A stretch of 64,000 nt of DNA from an uncultured Ruegeria sp. (GTDB taxonomy: Bacteria > Pseudomonadota > Alphaproteobacteria > Rhodobacterales > Rhodobacteraceae): NCBI RefSeq assembly GCF_947504215.1, contig NZ_CANNGO010000004.1, forward strand, positions 272,264 through 336,263, read 5' to 3'. Shown here one piece after another: positions 27,170 to 35,221 of this stretch; the first letter of the stretch is position 1; each line of letters starts with the position of its first letter. Both the position numbers and the translations under genes were made by a program. The notes under the pieces are model-generated. The model did no database searches. It saw only the letters and a list, made by a program, of their open reading frames with translations, and had not been told where the DNA came from.

Positions 27170-27984
27170 TGGATATGGATGGCTCCTTACAAATGGAACC
27201 GGGGGCGGTTGACGCCCCCTTCTACCTCGCCCAAGGCGACGAATGCGACTTGTTCACCGCCGCTTACAACAACGACCTGCCAGTCCTGCTGAAAGGTCCG
27301 ACGGGCTGCGGGAAGACCCGCTTTGTCGCGCATATGGCCGCCCGTCTCGGCCGCCCGCTTTACACCGTGGCCTGCCACGATGACCTTGCTGCCGCCGACC
27401 TGATCGGGCGTTATCTGCTGAAAGGCGGGGAAACCGTCTGGGTCGATGGTCCGCTGACCCGCGCGGTGCGCGAGGGAGCTATTTGCTATCTGGACGAAGT
27501 GGTCGAGGCCCGCAAGGACGTCACTGTCGTTCTGCACCCGCTGACGGATGACCGGCGCATCCTGCCGATCGACCGCACCGGAGAGGAGCTTGAGGCCACC
27601 CGCGGCTTCATGCTGGTGGCATCCTACAACCCCGGATATCAGAACATCCTTAAAACCCTGAAACCCTCGACCCGGCAGCGGTTCATCTCGCTGGAATTCG
27701 ACTTTCCGTCGCCTGAGATGGAAGCACAGGTTGTCGCTAAGGAAAGCGGCTTAACGCTCGAACGCTGCAAGCCACTCATCAGGTTGGCGGGCAAGCTGCG
27801 TGGGCTCAAGGGGCAGGATCTTGAGGAAGGTGTCTCTACCCGTTTGGTCGTTTATGCCGCGACACTGATCGCGCAAGGCATGTCAACAGACCGCGCCATC
27901 CTTGCCGCTATGATCGAGCCTCTGACCGATGACGAGGATGTCAAACGCGGGCTCCTCGATCTTGTCACGGCTGTTTTTGGGTGA
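27169..27984 (+). CDS. norQ: NorQ, MoxR-family AAA+ ATPase for NO reductase activation
   Basis: A 271-residue AAA+ ATPase. Walker A is GPTGCGKT (about residues 43-50) and Walker B is ICYLDEVVEA. A sensor segment lies in FMLVASYNPGYQ and an arginine-finger-like STRQRFISLEF follows. NorQ with NorD inserts non-haem iron into NorB. The ATG at 27169 overlaps the norB stop (ATGA); ATG at 27175 has a better-spaced GGAG and is an equally good start. Confidence 0.94.
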   Translation: MDMDGSLQMEPGAVDAPFYLAQGDECDLFTAAYNNDLPVLLKGPTGCGKTRFVAHMAARLGRPLYTVACHDDLAAADLIGRYLLKGGETVWVDGPLTRAVREGAICYLDEVVEARKDVTVVLHPLTDDRRILPIDRTGEELEATRGFMLVASYNPGYQNILKTLKPSTRQRFISLEFDFPSPEMEAQVVAKESGLTLERCKPLIRLAGKLRGLKGQDLEEGVSTRLVVYAATLIAQGMSTDRAILAAMIEPLTDDEDVKRGLLDLVTAVFG

Positions 27985-27993
27985 GGCCAACTG

Positions 27994-29916
27994 ATGGTTA
28001 AGATCGATTTTGAGCCATGGGAACCCGAAGAAACAATCGGGAAACTGTGGCACACCCTTGCCAGCCGCCTTGATGCACCCCAGGTGCACGATGGAGCCGC
28101 GGTCGACCTTTCCGAGGTCGCGGGGCGGCTGGCCGTCCTCTTCCGAGGATTGGGGGGTAGCCCGGGCGTCGAATTGCGCCCGGTCTCGCCCGAGGTCTCG
28201 CACCACCGCCTAAGCTGGCGACGCAGGTTGGGGACCGAAGTGGAATTGATGCCGCGCGCCTCGTTTGATGGCGAGGTGTTGCGATTGCCAGATCGGCTGG
28301 CCGTATTTCCAGCACGCGAAGCCAATGGCGCACTGTATGTCTGGCTTGCCGCTGTCGCTGCCCACGCCGAAACCCGAATTGAAGAAGAAGACCCCCTGCG
28401 CGCCGATCTCAGCGCTCTAACAGCTGCGCAAGCGACGGTCTCGGCCACGCTGGACGATGCCCCCGGCCTGCGCCCGCTTTACACAGAGCTTTGCAAAGGC
28501 GTGCTGCACCAGCGCGATATCCCGAACCTGCCACCTGCAGAAGCAGCAGTCGAAGACCTGATCCGCCACATGCTGGGAGATCCTCAGCCCATGCCTGCGA
28601 AAGGCGAGCAGCTGTTGATGCTGGACAACGAACTAACCGCGCCGCGCGGGTACCAGAATTTCCGCCCGGTCCCTTTGTGGCCCGACCTGCGTGCTGTTGG
28701 GTTTTCCGAACACACCGAAGTTGAAAACCCCGGTACCGAAGGCCCGCCTGAAGAATCTGGCGAAAAAACCCACCGCGCCCGCCGCCGCAAATCCGATCAA
28801 GCCCGGCGCAGTGATAGTTTCATCCTGCACAAGTTCGAAGCGATCCTCAGCTGGGCCGAGTTCCTCAATATCAACCGACGCATTGATGACGACGATCCCG
28901 ACAATGCCAAAAAGGCAGCTGACGATCAGGAAGAGATCGGCCTTGGGCAAATCTCCAAAGCGCCGCCCACCAAGCTGAAACTGCATCTGGATCTCGCGCC
29001 CGAGGATGTGAACCGCGAGCGTTTGTCGGGCCGAATTCTCTATCCCGAATGGGACGTACGCACCGGGCGGTATCTGCCTGATCACGTCAACGTTCTGCTG
29101 TCGGATGCCGATATCCGCGAGGATGCCGCCGAATTCGGCAAAGACCCCGCCACCGCCCGCCGCATCCGCGCCGTCAAACGCCAGTTCGAAGCTCTTCGCC
29201 CAGGCCGTGTGATGACGCGCGGCCATCTGGATGGAGATCAGCTGGATGTCGAGGCCGCCGTGCGCAGTGCCGTGGACCGAAAAGCCAGCGGTGAAGGAAA
29301 CGAGCGCATTTGGATGCAATCCCGCCCAGAGGACCGCGATCTGGCGGTATCGATCTTGCTGGATGTCAGCCGGTCCACTGAAAGCGCTGTCACAGGTCGC
29401 GCGGTGATCGACATCGAACGCGAAGCACTGGCGGCCCTGGCATGGGGTCTGAACGCCTGCGGCGATGATTTTGCCATCCATGCCTTCAGTTCGCTGAAAC
29501 GCCAGCGTGTCTATGTCCAGCGCTGCAAGCGTTTTGATGAAGCGATGGGCACAGCGGTTGAGCAACGCATCGCGTCGCTGCGGCCGGGCCACTACACCCG
29601 CCTTGGTGCAGCGATTCGCCATTGTTCGTCTGATCTGGCAGACCAGTCCTGCAAGCGTCGTTTGCTGCTGGTGATCACCGATGGCAAGCCCAACGATCTG
29701 GACCACTATGAGGGTCGTCACGGCATCGAAGACACGCGGCAGGCGGTCCGCGAGGCCCGTCGGGTTGGCCAATCGGTCTTTGGCGTCACCATCGACAAAA
29801 CCGGAAAAAGCTGGTTCCCACGCATGTTTGGGCAAGGGGGGTTTGCTGTCATCCCCGACCCACAACGCCTGACCATGGCCCTGCCGCAGATCTACCGCCA
29901 ACTGGTCGGTGCATGA
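27994..29916 (+). CDS. norD: NorD, von Willebrand factor A protein for NO reductase activation
   Basis: A 640-residue protein with a C-terminal VWA domain (about 440-635) holding the MIDAS motif DVSRS in LLDVSRSTESA. The GHYTRLGAAIRH threonine block and LLVITDGKPNDLDHYEGRHG follow. The N-terminal two thirds are acidic and helical, including a low-complexity stretch near HRARRRKSDQARR. NorD binds NorQ and docks it on NorB for iron-site assembly. The stop overlaps the norE start by 4 nt. Confidence 0.94.
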   Translation: MVKIDFEPWEPEETIGKLWHTLASRLDAPQVHDGAAVDLSEVAGRLAVLFRGLGGSPGVELRPVSPEVSHHRLSWRRRLGTEVELMPRASFDGEVLRLPDRLAVFPAREANGALYVWLAAVAAHAETRIEEEDPLRADLSALTAAQATVSATLDDAPGLRPLYTELCKGVLHQRDIPNLPPAEAAVEDLIRHMLGDPQPMPAKGEQLLMLDNELTAPRGYQNFRPVPLWPDLRAVGFSEHTEVENPGTEGPPEESGEKTHRARRRKSDQARRSDSFILHKFEAILSWAEFLNINRRIDDDDPDNAKKAADDQEEIGLGQISKAPPTKLKLHLDLAPEDVNRERLSGRILYPEWDVRTGRYLPDHVNVLLSDADIREDAAEFGKDPATARRIRAVKRQFEALRPGRVMTRGHLDGDQLDVEAAVRSAVDRKASGEGNERIWMQSRPEDRDLAVSILLDVSRSTESAVTGRAVIDIEREALAALAWGLNACGDDFAIHAFSSLKRQRVYVQRCKRFDEAMGTAVEQRIASLRPGHYTRLGAAIRHCSSDLADQSCKRRLLLVITDGKPNDLDHYEGRHGIEDTRQAVREARRVGQSVFGVTIDKTGKSWFPRMFGQGGFAVIPDPQRLTMALPQIYRQLVGA

Positions 29917-30461
29917 GCGACGCATCCCTCATCGACGAGTTACCGGGCGAGTTACTGATGTGGATACTCATTGTCTCGGAATTGCTTGTGTTTGGCGCGG
30001 GACTGGTCGCTTTCATGAGCGTCCGCCTGACCGACCCGGTTGGCTTTGCCGAGGCGCAGTCTCATCTGTATCGCACCGGTGCGGCCCTGAACACGGCGGT
30101 TCTGGTCACATCCGGATACTTGGCGGCACAGGCGTTGCATTGGCGCCGCGCCGCCCAGCGCGTCGCGGCACGAATAGCCCTGATTGGCGCGTCCGCACTG
30201 GGTGTCGTTTTCCTGTTCATCAAGGGCACGGAATACGCAGGCAAAGCAGCGCAGGGCATCACGTTCGAGACCCACCCGTTCTTCATGTTCTACTATCTGC
30301 TGACGGGGTTTCACGCCGCCCATGTGCTGGCAGGTACTGCTATCCTGCTGCTGGTTGCCTGGCGGGATGACCCCCGCAACGTCGAGGCTGGCGCGCAATT
30401 CTGGCACATGGTCGATCTGGTGTGGATCATGTTGTTTCCAGTGATCTACCTGTTGGGATAA
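29913..30461 (+). CDS. norE: NorE, cytochrome c oxidase subunit III-like protein
   Basis: A 182-residue membrane protein with five hydrophobic helices, related to subunit III of haem-copper oxidases. Conserved segments are MWILIVSELLVFGAGLVAF, FLFIKGTEYAGKAAQG, and HAAHVLAGTAILLLVAW, and it ends FWHMVDLVWIMLFPVIYLLG. NorE improves NO reductase activity or stability but is not catalytic. It overlaps norD by 4 nt and is followed by a repeat element and norF. Confidence 0.92.
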   Translation: MSDASLIDELPGELLMWILIVSELLVFGAGLVAFMSVRLTDPVGFAEAQSHLYRTGAALNTAVLVTSGYLAAQALHWRRAAQRVAARIALIGASALGVVFLFIKGTEYAGKAAQGITFETHPFFMFYYLLTGFHAAHVLAGTAILLLVAWRDDPRNVEAGAQFWHMVDLVWIMLFPVIYLLG

Positions 30462-30754
30462 GAGCGGTGCCCAAAGCTTCATCTTTTCGCAAATACTCCC
30501 GCCGGAGGCACCCTAACTCTCTCTCATGCGCATGGCTCACTCTGTTGACGCTGAGTTCTGTCACAGCGCTACTGACGAAGCTGCCCGGCATGCCAGAGAT
30601 TGCCGCAGCGGGTATTCTGTTGCTTGCTTTGATCAAAACACGCGTAATTCTCGCCCGCTACCTCGACCTTGCCCAAAGTCCGGCCTGGTTGCGCGGGTTC
30701 ACATTGGTTCTGACGGCTTTCGCGGTCGTGATCTTTGTTCTCTATTTGATTTGA
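30422..30754 (+). CDS. norF: NorF, small COX4-like membrane protein (start unclear)
   Basis: The conserved part, from about 30527 to the stop at 30754, has two helices: AWLTLLTLSSVTALLTKL and then IAAAGILLLALIKTRVILARYLDL. A final helix FTLVLTAFAVVIFVLYLI follows after SPAWLRG. This is the NorF pattern (about 70-80 residues). The only in-frame ATG (30422) lies 40 nt inside norE and would add a basic N-terminus encoded by the repeat at 30484-30512. Alternatives are TTG at 30545, which cuts into the first helix, or a non-standard start. No frameshift is needed to reach the conserved region. NorF accompanies NorE in NO reductase function. Confidence 0.75.
   Translation: MDHVVSSDLPVGIRAVPKASSFRKYSRRRHPNSLSCAWLTLLTLSSVTALLTKLPGMPEIAAAGILLLALIKTRVILARYLDLAQSPAWLRGFTLVLTAFAVVIFVLYLI
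30484..30512. repeat. short dispersed repeat copy B (core AATACTCCCGCCGGAGGC)
   Basis: This segment matches copy A at 14012-14039 at 25 of 28 positions, including the stem-loop CTCC-CGCC-GGAG. It reads in the sense direction between norE and norF and supplies a GGAGG that could serve as ribosome site for norF. Confidence 0.6.
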
Positions 30755-30760
30755 GTGCGG

Positions 30761-30783
30761 AAAAAAGCCGCCCGACGGGCGGC
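30761..30783 (-). terminator. terminator of hemA
   Basis: A perfect stem GCCGCCCG/CGGGCGGC (30767-30783) is followed on the minus strand by six T residues (30766-30761). It lies 27 nt past the hemA stop and between convergent norF and hemA. Confidence 0.85.
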
Positions 30784-30809
30784 AATTCTCCAAACAAGTG
30801 ACGCTTTGA

Positions 30810-32030
30810 CTATTGTGCCGCCATCGGCATCCTTGCGATCTGACACCGCTGCCACAGAACCGACAATGCGCCGACCAGATGGGCGATATCTTCGTCCGTA
30901 TGAACCGGAGATGGCGTGATCCGCAGACGCTCGGTGCCCTTGGGAACGGTTGGGTAGTTGATCGGCTGGATGTAAATACCGAATTCCTCCAACAGTGTGT
31001 CCGAGATGAATTTGCATTTGACCGGATCACCAACCATCACCGGGATGATGTGGCTTGGATTGTGCAGGTATGGAATACCTTCAGCATCTAACCGGGCTCG
31101 AACCTGTGCGACGCGGACCTTTTGCAAATCACGTTCACAATTTGACCGTTTCAGATGTCGGATCGAAGCCGCTGCGCCTGCCGCAATAGACGGTGGCAAA
31201 GCCGTTGTGAAGATAAACCCACTGGCAAAGCTGCGCACAAAATCACACAGCGCCGCCGATGCCGCGATATAGCCGCCGACCACGCCGAATGCTTTGCCCA
31301 GCGTGCCTTCGATCACTGTCAGGCGATGCATCAGACCCTCGCGTTCGGCAATACCGCCGCCACGTGGACCGTAAAGCCCAACGGCGTGGACCTCATCCAG
31401 ATATGTCATGGCGCCGTATTTGTCGGCCAGATCGCAGATCTCTTTGATGGGGGCGATATCGCCATCCATGGAATAGACCGATTCAAAGGCAATCATCTTG
31501 GGGGCGTCACGATCTGCGGCAGCCAGCTTGGCCTCAAGATCTGCCAGATCGTTATGCCCCCAAATCACCTTCTGCGCGCGCGAATGACGAATACCTTCGA
31601 TCATCGACGCGTGGTTCAATGCATCCGAGAACACGATCAAGCCTGGGATTTTAGCAGCGAGCGTTCCCAGGGCAGCCCAGTTCGACACATACCCCGAGGT
31701 AAACAACAGCGCGGCTTCTTTATCGTGCAGATCAGCAAGCTCTGCCTCCAACAGGACGTGATCATGCGTTGTTCCGGAGATGTTACGCGTGCCGCCTGCG
31801 CCCGCGCCACAACGGTTCAACGCGTCATGCATAGCGCCAATTACCGCAGGATGTTGCCCCATGCCCAGATAGTCGTTTGAACACCAGATCCGCACGTCGC
31901 GCTGGGTGGTGCCATCAGTCTGCCGCGCGTTTGGGAAAGACCCGCAGCGCCGTTGCAGGTCGATGAAAACGCGGTAGTTTCCTTCGTCCCTCAGATCATC
32001 GAGGCTGCTGCTAAAAAATCGCTCGTAGTC
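30810..32030 (-). CDS. hemA: 5-aminolevulinate synthase in the denitrification locus
   Basis: A 406-residue alpha-oxoamine synthase from the ATG at 32030, with GGGAG at ribosome-site distance; the frame is open to 32108 but that would run through the FNR-like box. HemA-type blocks are [39 protein letters not shown], and the PLP-binding Lys in [10 protein letters not shown]. It condenses glycine and succinyl-CoA into 5-aminolevulinate, the first tetrapyrrole precursor in alphaproteobacteria. The window's many c haems, haem d1 and haem b would raise that demand under denitrification. It is divergent from the DNR-type gene and probably shares regulation with it. Confidence 0.93.
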   Translation of the reverse strand, partial: DYERFFSSSLDDLRDEGNYRVFIDLQRRCGSFPNARQTDGTTQRDVRIWCSNDYLGMGQHPAVIGAMHDALNRCGAGAGGTRNISGTTHDHVLLEAELADLHDKEAALLFTSGYVSNWAALGTLAAKIPGLIVFSDALNHASMIEGIRHSRAQKVIWGHNDLADLEAKLAAADRDAPKMIAFESVYSMDGDIAPIKEICDLADKYGAMTYLDEVHAVGLYGPRGGGIAEREGLMHRLTVIEGTLGKAFGVVGGYIAASAALCDFVRSFASGFIFTTALPPSIAAGAAASIRHLKRSNCERDLQKVRVAQVRARLDAEGIPYLHNPSHIIPVMVGDPVKCKFISDTLLEEFGIYIQPINYPTVPKGTERLRITPSPVHTDEDIAHLVGALSVLWQRCQIARMPMAAQ

Positions 32031-32094
32031 CATCTCGCTTGCTCCCGGGAATACTGGCTTTGGCCGAGCGTAGGCGCGCGGCGCCCCCCGTGAC

Positions 32095-32108
32095 ATGACA
32101 ATTGTCAA
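32095..32108. promoter_or_regulatory. FNR-type box between hemA and the DNR-type regulator
   Basis: ATGACAATTGTCAA (minus strand TTGACAATTGTCAT) matches TTGA-N6-TCAA at seven of eight positions and contains the perfect palindrome TGACAATTGTCA. It is centred about 71 bp before hemA, and about 60 or 113 bp before the regulator depending on its start. FnrL control of hemA is known in Rhodobacter. Confidence 0.65.
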
Positions 32109-32214
32109 GTTCGGGCAACGGAAAAAGACGGGTGCGCCAGATACCGGTTTCGGATAGCCTATGGATGAGGGATGTACCGGTCAGACCACCGACCAGGGAA
32201 AAGGGGGACCCTTC

Positions 32215-32952
32215 GTGGCGTATGAAGCACAAAAAGCGATCGCTCGACAGTCGCTTTTGCTTAAAAGCTTACCGGAACACCACATCGACACATTGCTCAG
32301 CCATGCGATCTGGCGGGAATATGACCGGGGCGAGACGATCTTTCTTCAAGAGGAAGAAGCCAAGGCCATTCATGTGGTGCTGGCGGGATGGGTCAAATTG
32401 TTCCGCATGTCACCATCCGGCGCCGAGGCTGTGGTAAGTGTCTTTACCCGTGGCGAAAGCTTTGGTGAGGCTGTTGCCTTGCGCAATGTCCCCTACCCTG
32501 TTTCCGCTGAAGCAGTATCTCCTTGCCAAGTCATGCATCTGCCCAGCCCGGTTCTGCTGTCCCTGATGCGCGAAGACGCGGAAATCGGCGTTTCGATTCT
32601 GGCGGCTACGTTTACCCATTTGCATTCTCTGGTGTCCCAGCTTGAACAACTGAAGGCGCAGACTGGCGCGCAAAGGGTGGCCGAGTTTTTGTTGAACCTG
32701 TGCGACAGTGACACCGGGGATTGTGATGTTGAACTGCCATATGACAAATTGCTGATTGCCGGACGTTTGGGCATGAAACCCGAGAGCCTGAGCCGCGCGT
32801 TCTCACGGTTGAAATCCGTTGGCGTTAAGATCAACCGAAACCACGCAGAGATTGCCAATATTGAAGCATTACGGGATTACGCTGACAGCGACCATCAGAG
32901 AGGCCGCCTGGCGGGCATCGCTGCGGTTCCCCGCAGCGGGAACCAATCTTAA
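32215..32952 (+). CDS. dnr: DNR/NnrR-type Crp/Fnr-family regulator
   Basis: A 245-residue Crp/Fnr protein. I use GTG 32215 because it aligns with the N-terminus of DNR proteins and has a purine-rich GGGGGA upstream; an ATG at 32161 would add 18 residues. The cyclic-nucleotide-binding fold contains KAIHVVLAGWVKLFRMSPSG and SVFTRGESFGEA. The C-terminal winged helix has KLLIAGRLGMKPESLSRAFSRL, and its recognition helix includes the E..SR pattern of FNR-box binders. No Fe-S cysteines of the FNR type are present, favouring a haem-based NO sensor. It is the likely activator of the nir, nor and nos boxes in this window; the name is by family resemblance. Confidence 0.85.
   Translation: MAYEAQKAIARQSLLLKSLPEHHIDTLLSHAIWREYDRGETIFLQEEEAKAIHVVLAGWVKLFRMSPSGAEAVVSVFTRGESFGEAVALRNVPYPVSAEAVSPCQVMHLPSPVLLSLMREDAEIGVSILAATFTHLHSLVSQLEQLKAQTGAQRVAEFLLNLCDSDTGDCDVELPYDKLLIAGRLGMKPESLSRAFSRLKSVGVKINRNHAEIANIEALRDYADSDHQRGRLAGIAAVPRSGNQS
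32925..32944 (+). terminator. stem-loop overlapping the 3' end of the DNR-type gene
   Basis: Arms GGTTCCC (32925-32931) and GGGAACC (32938-32944) with a 6-nt loop sit just before the stop codon. There is no clear T-tract, so terminator function is uncertain. Confidence 0.35.
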
Positions 32953-33012
32953 CGGATTTTCTTACCTCGTTCCGCGTTCACCGCGCTCGGGCCGCTGGGA
33001 ATCACTAATGTC

Positions 33013-33777
33013 TCAAAGCTGTAGGTCTTTACCCAAACCGGCCTTCGCGTCTTTCAGGAAACCTTGCGCGGCAGTTGCTGCGGCAGTGATGTGCGTCTCA
33101 ACAGCCTGAAGGGCGGCATTCGGGTCACGGCTGAGGATCGCATCGTGGATTGCCGTCAACTGTTTGAGCCCCTTGCCGTCGCGACTGCGGGTCGAAAGCG
33201 TCAAGGCGCGTAGGCGACTGATCCGACCGTTAAGGCGCTGAACAATCTCCCAAGCTACGATATGTCCCGCCTCCTTGAAGATAAGCTCGTAAAAGCGCGT
33301 CGTGGCCTGCAAGAGATTGGCCCATTCAGTGTCACCCATTGCCGTCTTTATATAGTTCAGTGCTCGGTCGAGTTCGGGGGCAAAATTCTGCCCATGCCGT
33401 TGAGCACAGGTCGCAGCTGCTGCGCCTTCAAGTAACAGGCGTACATCATAAATCTGCTTGGCTTGAGCCCAGTCCAGGGTCGAGACAACGGGGCCACGGT
33501 TGGGAAGGATTTCCACCAGACCCTCCGCTTCCAGAAAACGAATTGTCTCGCGGATCACCGTCCGACTGACGCCAAGCTGATCACAAAGCGGTCGCTCGAC
33601 AAGTCGCTGACCCGGGGCAAAACGTCCATCAATGATCGCTTCGCGCAACCTGTCTTGCACAATATCGCGCAGGGTCTGTGGCGCTTTGTCGATTTTTTGC
33701 AAAGGGGGTTCTGAGGATTTCATCAGGGATTTCGTATCCGCGTTGGGTTCTGGGGACAAGTAAGATTGACCTATCAT
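33013..33777 (-). CDS. GntR-family (FadR/FCD) transcriptional regulator
   Basis: A regulator of about 254 residues. The N-terminal winged helix-turn-helix (RLREAIIDGRFAPGQRLVER to LPNRGPVVS) has the GntR core LGVSRTVIRETIRFLEAEGL. An FCD ligand-binding domain follows, with acidic and His residues (EGAAAAT, HDAILSRDP, HITAAATAA) as expected for metal- or acid-binding sensors. The start is uncertain: ATGs at 33792, 33777 and 33723 are in frame, and 33792 lies inside the palindromic operator. It is divergent from the monooxygenase operon and is inferred to repress it and itself. Convergent with the DNR-type gene. Confidence 0.85.
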   Translation of the reverse strand: MIGQSYLSPEPNADTKSLMKSSEPPLQKIDKAPQTLRDIVQDRLREAIIDGRFAPGQRLVERPLCDQLGVSRTVIRETIRFLEAEGLVEILPNRGPVVSTLDWAQAKQIYDVRLLLEGAAAATCAQRHGQNFAPELDRALNYIKTAMGDTEWANLLQATTRFYELIFKEAGHIVAWEIVQRLNGRISRLRALTLSTRSRDGKGLKQLTAIHDAILSRDPNAALQAVETHITAAATAAQGFLKDAKAGLGKDLQL

Positions 33778-33779
33778 AG

Positions 33780-33793
33780 TATGGTATACCATA
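33780..33793. promoter_or_regulatory. palindromic operator between the GntR gene and the monooxygenase operon
   Basis: TATGGTATACCATA is a perfect 14-bp palindrome, 36 bp before the first gene of the plus-strand operon and at the 5' end of the GntR gene. The size and core are typical of FadR-type GntR operators. Binding is inferred. Confidence 0.65.
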
Positions 33794-33828
33794 TTACCAA
33801 TCGAATCACATCATCAAAGGAACACCCA

Positions 33829-34431
33829 ATGCCCGCTGAGGTTCGCAAAACGCTTCTGTATGAAGAAAATACGCTGATCGAAGGCGGCAAGGTGGCTGAA
33901 AACCCGCTAAAGCTGATTGCTGCGATGGCTGTAATCCGCAACCCATGGGCCGGTGCGGGCTTTGTCGACGACCTGTCCCCCGAGATCCGCGATTGCGCCC
34001 CGGGACTGGGGCAGATGCTGACTGAAATGATTTTGAACGCCGCCGGGAGCGGCGATCATGTAGAAGCCTATGGAAAATCTGCAATCGTTGGATTGAACGG
34101 TGAAGTCGAACATGCCTCGGCCCTGATTCACACCTTGCACTTTGGCAACCACTATCGGAATGCGGTCGGGGCAAAATCCTATCTGTCGTTCTGCAATACG
34201 CGGGGTCCGGCCAATGCGCCGTTGATGATCCCATTGATGGACAAGAACGACGGGGGCAGGCGGTCGCACTATCTGACGATCCAGACGTCGGTCGCGGATG
34301 CGCCAGCTGCGGATGAGATTCTGATCGCGCTCGGGGCCTCGATCGGTGGTCGCCCGCATCACAGGATCGGCGATCGATATCAGGACCTCAAGGAATTGGG
34401 CCATGACGTTGACAACCCGGCAGCTGTCTGA
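33829..34431 (+). CDS. AA_synth-family (DUF1185) protein
   Basis: A 200-residue cytosolic protein; the ATG at 33829 has AAGGA seven nt upstream. The sequence runs LYEENTLIEGGKV, then AAMAVIRNPWAGAGFVDDL, GEVEHASALIHTLHFGNHYR and a polar C-terminus, which I recognise as the 'amino acid synthesis' family (Pfam AA_synth). Despite its name the biochemical role of this family is unclear. It is first in a five-gene operon with a hydrolase, flavin reductase, luciferase-type monooxygenase and aldehyde dehydrogenase. A catalytic or binding role on an amide or N-heterocycle intermediate is only inferred from that company. The stop lies 29 nt inside the next gene. Confidence 0.75.
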   Translation: MPAEVRKTLLYEENTLIEGGKVAENPLKLIAAMAVIRNPWAGAGFVDDLSPEIRDCAPGLGQMLTEMILNAAGSGDHVEAYGKSAIVGLNGEVEHASALIHTLHFGNHYRNAVGAKSYLSFCNTRGPANAPLMIPLMDKNDGGRRSHYLTIQTSVADAPAADEILIALGASIGGRPHHRIGDRYQDLKELGHDVDNPAAV

Positions 34432-35221
34432 GTCTGCAAGCCACGTGACGTTCAGAGATCACGGCGCGGGTACGCCTGTGGTTCTGCTGCATGGCGTTGG
34501 AATGCAATCAGCCGCCTGGGAACCGCAGATCGCCTCGCTGTGCCAAACCGGTCGGGTGATCGCAGTTGATATGCCGGGACATGGGGGCAGCGCGCCCTTG
34601 CCAATGGACAGCCAATTGCCCGATTTCGTGGCGTGGTTGAATGATGTTGTGCGAACCTTGGACCTTGGCCCAGTGGCCGTTGCAGGGCATTCCATGGGCG
34701 CGTTAGTCGCTTTGGGATTTGCTATTGAATACCCGGATTTGACGTCCCGTGTCGCCTTGCTGAATGGCGTCTACCGCAGGGATGCCGCCGCCACCGAGGC
34801 GGTGATCGCGCGCGCAGCAGAAATCACTGCAGGCCGCTTTGATCTTGAAACCCCACTTACGCGATGGTTCGGCAACAACCCCATAGAAAAAACCGCACGA
34901 GCCAAGGTCGCGGAATGGCTCAGCTCGGTCGATCAAGATGGATACGCCACAGCCTATGCCGCCTTTGCACGTGGTGACGCAACATATGCCGACAGAATGG
35001 CATCGCTAGAATGCCCATTGCTGGCAATCACAGGTGACGGTGACCCAAACTCGACCCCTGAAATGGCAAGCGCCATGGCGGCAGCCGTGGAAAATGGTCG
35101 CGCTGTGATCATCAAAGGGCATCGCCATATGGTAAACCTAACCGCACCTGACACTGTGACGGCGCATCTTTTGGACTGGCTAGACCAGGGCCAGCCCATC
35201 CTGCAACGGAAGCTGCAATGA
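34403..35221 (+). CDS. alpha/beta-fold hydrolase (RutD/PcaD-like)
   Basis: A 272-residue alpha/beta hydrolase from ATG 34403 (AAGGA upstream), overlapping the preceding gene. The oxyanion region is LLHGVGMQSAAWEPQ (HG at residues 30-31), the nucleophile elbow is GHSMGA with Ser97, and a catalytic His is expected in GHRHMVNL near the C-terminus. Acid residue candidates lie in ITGDGDPN. Similar enzymes hydrolyse enol-lactones (PcaD) or aminoacrylate and carbamate (RutD). Its position before a flavin reductase and a luciferase-type monooxygenase recalls the order of functions in the rut operon. The stop overlaps the next start by 4 nt. Confidence 0.85.
   Translation: MTLTTRQLSESASHVTFRDHGAGTPVVLLHGVGMQSAAWEPQIASLCQTGRVIAVDMPGHGGSAPLPMDSQLPDFVAWLNDVVRTLDLGPVAVAGHSMGALVALGFAIEYPDLTSRVALLNGVYRRDAAATEAVIARAAEITAGRFDLETPLTRWFGNNPIEKTARAKVAEWLSSVDQDGYATAYAAFARGDATYADRMASLECPLLAITGDGDPNSTPEMASAMAAAVENGRAVIIKGHRHMVNLTAPDTVTAHLLDWLDQGQPILQRKLQ

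Noticed and set aside
28633..29925. Long minus-strand open frame across norD
   Set aside because: Shadow of norD; no family resemblance.
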